A stretch of 64,000 bases of DNA, taken from NCBI RefSeq assembly GCF_001712755.1, contig NZ_MDKC01000002.1, positions 248,001-312,000 of the forward strand. Reading direction: 5' to 3'. Shown here piece after piece: positions 61,465 to 64,000 of this stretch. Source of the stretch: Gottfriedia luciferensis. GTDB lineage: Bacteria; Bacillota; Bacilli; Bacillales; Bacillaceae_G. Both the position numbers and the translations under genes were made by a program. Below the pieces are notes generated by a model. The model was not told the DNA's origin, made no database searches, and saw only the letters and a program-made list of their open reading frames with translations. Each line of letters opens with the position of its first letter. Position 1 is the first letter of the stretch.

Positions 61465-62199
61465 GTGAGGAAGATTTATCCATTAAATCATTATAACTTA
61501 GCAGGCATGCGATATGATTATTCAACCCCTCAATATCAAAGTGCTATCCGATCAGGCAATTTGAATACTAATTATACGATTAAAGCAACAGGAAAAGGTG
61601 AAGTATCAGTAAAGCCCGACCAGTCGTTTGTACTATTAGGATCAGTAGTAGAAAATATGAAAGTACAAACGGCTCAAACAGAGAATGCAATCATTTCGAA
61701 TAAAATAATAGAAGCATTAAAAGGAATAGGAATTAAACAAGACGAAATTGAAACGAATTCATATACAATTGATCGAATCGTTGATTACCAAGATTCACAG
61801 CAAATTTTTAAGGGGTATCGGGTGAGTCATATGTTCAAAGTAATCGTGAAGGATCTTGCAAATGTTGGGAAAGTGATTGACGTTGCAGTTGAAAATGGAG
61901 CAAATGAAGTTCGAAATCTTACATTCGAAGTATCAAATCCCGAACCATATTATGGAGAAGCACTACAAAAGGCCACTTTAAATGCAAAAATGAATGCAGA
62001 AAACATCGCGAAATCCCTAGGGTTATCGATTAATAACATACCGATTTGGTTGGCTGAAGAAGGAATTCAAGTTGTACGTCCGATGTCTTCATTAACAATG
62101 ACTGCAGCAGCATTCAGCGGTCCAACTACGCCAATTCAAGAGGGTCAAATTAAAATAACTGCTTCAGTGCAGGCAATGTTTAATTATGTAAGTTATTAA
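61465..62199 (+). CDS. SIMPL-domain protein
   Basis: 244 residues. SIMPL / DUF541 pattern: TIKATGKGEVSVKPDQSFVL, TAQTENAIISNKIIEALKGI, IKQDEIETNSYTI, GYRVSHMFKVIVKDL, NGANEVRNLTFEVSN and ALQKATLNAKMNAENIAKSL. There is no signal peptide, unlike many periplasmic or secreted members. GTG 61465 is used with AAAAGG only two bases away; the start is uncertain and ATG 61507 is an alternative. Function unknown. Confidence 0.82.
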   Translation: MRKIYPLNHYNLAGMRYDYSTPQYQSAIRSGNLNTNYTIKATGKGEVSVKPDQSFVLLGSVVENMKVQTAQTENAIISNKIIEALKGIGIKQDEIETNSYTIDRIVDYQDSQQIFKGYRVSHMFKVIVKDLANVGKVIDVAVENGANEVRNLTFEVSNPEPYYGEALQKATLNAKMNAENIAKSLGLSINNIPIWLAEEGIQVVRPMSSLTMTAAAFSGPTTPIQEGQIKITASVQAMFNYVSY

Positions 62200-62591
62200 A
62201 TGGTTAAAATTCGAATTAGACAGAAATATATAAATATAACATTATAATTGTTAATTTAAACAGATAGAGATATAATAAATCCGGATGATATGGAAACATG
62301 ATAATGTATTTGTTATGGATCTATTAAATTCATTTAACTTAAATTGGATTGGTATATTAGTAAATTTTTTTGCTAATTAACTATTCCACCAAGAAGACAG
62401 TAAGCCTATGAATCGGCTAATTGTCATCCTGGTGGAATTTTTTTTTTGAAAAAAGTGGGAAGTGAAGTGATTTTGAGAAATGTAATAGAAACTAAGATGA
62501 TATTCCTCGTCTTTAGTAAATAGGTTAAAGAATTCTGTGTAAAGATAAGCTATAACATTTTAAAAAAAATGGAAATTGAGGCGAATAAGTA
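62200..62591. other. intergenic region with hairpin and a possible 21-residue peptide
   Basis: About 390 bases. ATG 62315 opens 21 codons (M-D-L-L-N-S-F-N-L-N-W-I-G-I-L-V-N-F-F-A-N) that end three bases before the terminator at 62383. The peptide would be hydrophobic and amphipathic, but I see no ribosome binding site. Confidence 0.3.
62383..62448 (+). terminator. intrinsic terminator with a long loop
   Basis: ATTCCACCA (62383-62391) pairs with TGGTGGAAT (62430-62438), followed by about ten T; AGCC and GGCT in the loop can form an inner stem. Confidence 0.8.
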
Positions 62592-62936
62592 ATGTCAAAA
62601 AAAATACATGAATTTAATGATCTGATGAGAAAACTTCGGAAAGATTTGTTTGGAAAAGGTCCAGAGCGGATTCATACGGTGTTTGTTGAAAACATGGCCA
62701 TTTCAACATTATATGGTAATTTGACTCCAACTGAAAAATTTATTTCTGGAACAATGAACGGGGCAGAAATGGTTCATACTGCACGAACAAAAATGATTCA
62801 AGATTTATATTTAAATAACCCACCAAAAGGTTTAGAAGAACTTGTTGGCGCAAAATTAGTCCATCTATTTTCAGATATGAAAGTTGAAGAAAATATAGGG
62901 ATTTCGGTTTTTGTGTTCGATCGAAATATTATATAG
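62592..62936 (+). CDS. DUF2294 / MpsC-like protein
   Basis: 114 residues. ERIHTVFVENMAISTLYGNL, TPTEKFISGTMNGAEMVH, ARTKMIQDLYLNNPPKGLEE and KLVHLFSDMKVEENIGISVF are characteristic of the DUF2294 family, named MpsC in the staphylococcal membrane-potential-generating system. No mpsA or mpsB genes are adjacent. ATG 62592 behind TTGAGGCGAA. Confidence 0.85.
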   Translation: MSKKIHEFNDLMRKLRKDLFGKGPERIHTVFVENMAISTLYGNLTPTEKFISGTMNGAEMVHTARTKMIQDLYLNNPPKGLEELVGAKLVHLFSDMKVEENIGISVFVFDRNII

Positions 62937-62988
62937 AAGAAGCAAAAATGATAAGTGTTTTTCATAAATAAAAAACTGGGGGAGACAA

Positions 62989-63399
62989 ATGATTGGAATG
63001 AGTTGGTTTAAAAATCGTAAATTGTTGATCAAGCTTTATCAAACCTTATTAAATATATCATTATTATTACTGAGCCTAATTCTTGCTTACTTCCTTTTCA
63101 GAGAACTTTATTATATTTTTAATGATATTTTATTGGAAAATAAAAATGTTCATCAGATTTTTGGAAAAGTTTTAATATTTTTCTTATATTTTGGATTTAT
63201 ATCAATTATTGTTCAATATTTCAAAGAAAATTATCATTTTCCTATACGCTATCTTCTATATATAGGGATTACAGCTACAATTCGTTTTATTATTGTAAAT
63301 AATGGAGAATCGTCACATAATTTTTGGTTAGCAATCATTATTCTAGTGCTAACAATTAGTTATATCATTTTACCTTTTGGGGAAACGAAAAATGGTTGA
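62989..63399 (+). CDS. PsiE-family membrane protein
   Basis: 136 residues with four TM helices (about 17-38, 55-78, 86-104, 113-130). FRELYYIFNDILL and PIRYLLYIGITATIRFIIVN match the phosphate-starvation-inducible PsiE family; the role is unknown. CTGGGGGAGAC precedes ATG 62989; an ATG at 62998 is an alternative. Confidence 0.75.
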   Translation: MIGMSWFKNRKLLIKLYQTLLNISLLLLSLILAYFLFRELYYIFNDILLENKNVHQIFGKVLIFFLYFGFISIIVQYFKENYHFPIRYLLYIGITATIRFIIVNNGESSHNFWLAIIILVLTISYIILPFGETKNG

Positions 63400-63441
63400 A
63401 TTAATCATAGGAGAAGTCAAATTTTCTAAAGTTAAGACAAT

Positions 63442-63467
63442 TTAACCCAACCTAAAGGTTGAGTTAA
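63442..63467. terminator. hairpin between convergent genes
   Basis: TTAACCCAACC (63442-63452) pairs with GGTTGAGTTAA (63457-63467) with one mismatch. There is no T run; it may still act as a bidirectional terminator. Confidence 0.5.
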
Positions 63468-63499
63468 TGTAATTATACATGAATGACAATATTCATAGA

Positions 63500-64000
63500 T
63501 CAACTTGAACAACCTGAACTTGAGCAACTCGAACTAGAACACGAAGAATGAGAACTACTAGAACATGAAGAATGTGATGAACTTGAGCATGAAGAGTGCG
63601 TGTTATGATGTTGACTATCACTATTGTTTGAACCATCATTTGTACTTTCATTTAAAGCAAAAAAAGTATTTGTAGCTAAAAATGCAGAATTAATATGACC
63701 ATCATCTGATTTTTTGCTAGTAGATGAACGATTAGTCGAGCTTGGGAACGATTTTTGTGATAGGTGTTTAGTTCTTGCTTCTTCATTTTCTTTTTCTACT
63801 AAATTTTTTTGAATTCTAGCAAACTCGTTTAAAAAATTATTTTTAGTTTGTGAGTTTAAATGTGAAACGAAACTTTTTGTTTGAATTGTTTTGCTCGATA
63901 AATATTCTTGAACTTTAGTATTTTTATAATTAACAAATAAATTTCCTAACATATAGGTATTTACAGATGTCGTTTCAAACAAAGTATTATATAACAAATT
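63500..64000 (-). CDS. Ser/Cys-rich repeat protein, probably continuing past the window edge
   Basis: At least 165 residues are visible; the frame is open to base 64000, so the TTG at 63997 is not necessarily the start. The N-terminal 90 residues are a charged, helical region (LNSQTKNNFLNEFARIQKNL, VEKENEEARTKH). The C-terminus is low-complexity Ser/Cys/His with an eight-residue repeat, SSCSSSSH, ending SSCSSSGCSS; five Cys fall in the last 32 residues. Similar Cys-rich tails with Gly occur in TIGR04222-type proteins, but no TM segment is visible here. Function unknown; metal binding or disulfide crosslinking are possible. Confidence 0.65.
   Translation of the reverse strand, partial: NLLYNTLFETTSVNTYMLGNLFVNYKNTKVQEYLSSKTIQTKSFVSHLNSQTKNNFLNEFARIQKNLVEKENEEARTKHLSQKSFPSSTNRSSTSKKSDDGHINSAFLATNTFFALNESTNDGSNNSDSQHHNTHSSCSSSSHSSCSSSSHSSCSSSSCSSSGCSS

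Noticed and set aside
63500-63640. Cys/Ser-rich tail as a thiazole/oxazole-type peptide precursor.
   Set aside because: The protein is long, no cyclodehydratase gene is in view, and the unit does not match known precursors; left as unknown.

Overview
This window reads as chromosomal DNA of a low-GC Gram-positive rod of the Bacillaceae. The reasons are strong AGGAGG-type ribosome binding sites, frequent TTG and GTG starts, B. subtilis-like ilv-leu and argCJBD operons, DegV, LcfB-like ligase, Vpr-like protease and DUF2294/MpsC families, and an AT-rich base composition. A Gottfriedia-like or Bacillus cereus-related lineage is possible, but the genus is a guess. No rRNA, tRNA, phage, transposase or CRISPR array was seen.

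Layout. 1-5.6 kb is the distal part of an ilv-leu operon (end of ilvN, then ilvC-leuA-leuB-leuC-leuD) with translationally coupled junctions and a closing terminator; LeuA lacks its C-terminal regulatory domain. 5.7-13.2 kb holds a membrane-anchored barstar-like protein, a DegV protein, a quinone-oxidoreductase-like enzyme and a three-gene beta-oxidation operon (acyl-CoA dehydrogenase, thiolase, SDR) behind a candidate cre site. 18.7-26.2 kb holds a TetR/hydrolase pair with a clear palindromic operator, a phospholipase-D family synthase and argCJBD.

13.3-17.2 kb and 27.9-38.3 kb form the most unusual part: a gene-dense accessory island of short, mostly unrelated genes on the + strand. Several belong to families used as immunity proteins against polymorphic or contact-dependent toxins (barstar, SMI1/KNR4 twice, SUFU). 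Others are small membrane proteins, small unknown proteins and zinc-ribbon proteins. Most are separated by copies of one dispersed repeat of about 90-100 bp. Its ends are inverted repeats (TTATTCAACTAA and TTAGTTGAATAA), the middle often forms an intrinsic terminator, and the right end is followed in several copies by a -10-like hexamer at a fixed distance. No cognate toxin gene is visible. I read it as an array of orphan immunity-like gene cassettes punctuated by a MITE-like element. A GC-rich peptidase E gene is embedded in it and is a clear recent acquisition.

38.4-43 kb is ordinary (DinB-like protein, uridine-kinase-like protein, M50 protease, acyl-CoA ligase). 43.4-50.4 kb is a secretome block: a small matrixin-type metalloprotease, lipoproteins (one frameshifted, one reduced to a remnant), and a 1387-residue subtilase with PA, cohesin-like and dockerin-like modules. 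A 52-bp tandem array (about 15 units, 50.4-51.2 kb) follows it. 51.2-64 kb contains a NERD protein, a histidine kinase/response regulator pair, a higher-GC block (LD-carboxypeptidase, M20 amidohydrolase, OppA-like lipoprotein), an ankyrin lipoprotein, a duplicated-domain DUF4822-like lipoprotein, a SIMPL protein, an MpsC-like protein, a PsiE-like membrane protein, and a Ser/Cys-rich protein that may run off the right edge.

Three single-base losses in short T runs (13.6, 36.8 and 45.2 kb) break otherwise readable genes; they are either real decay or sequencing error.
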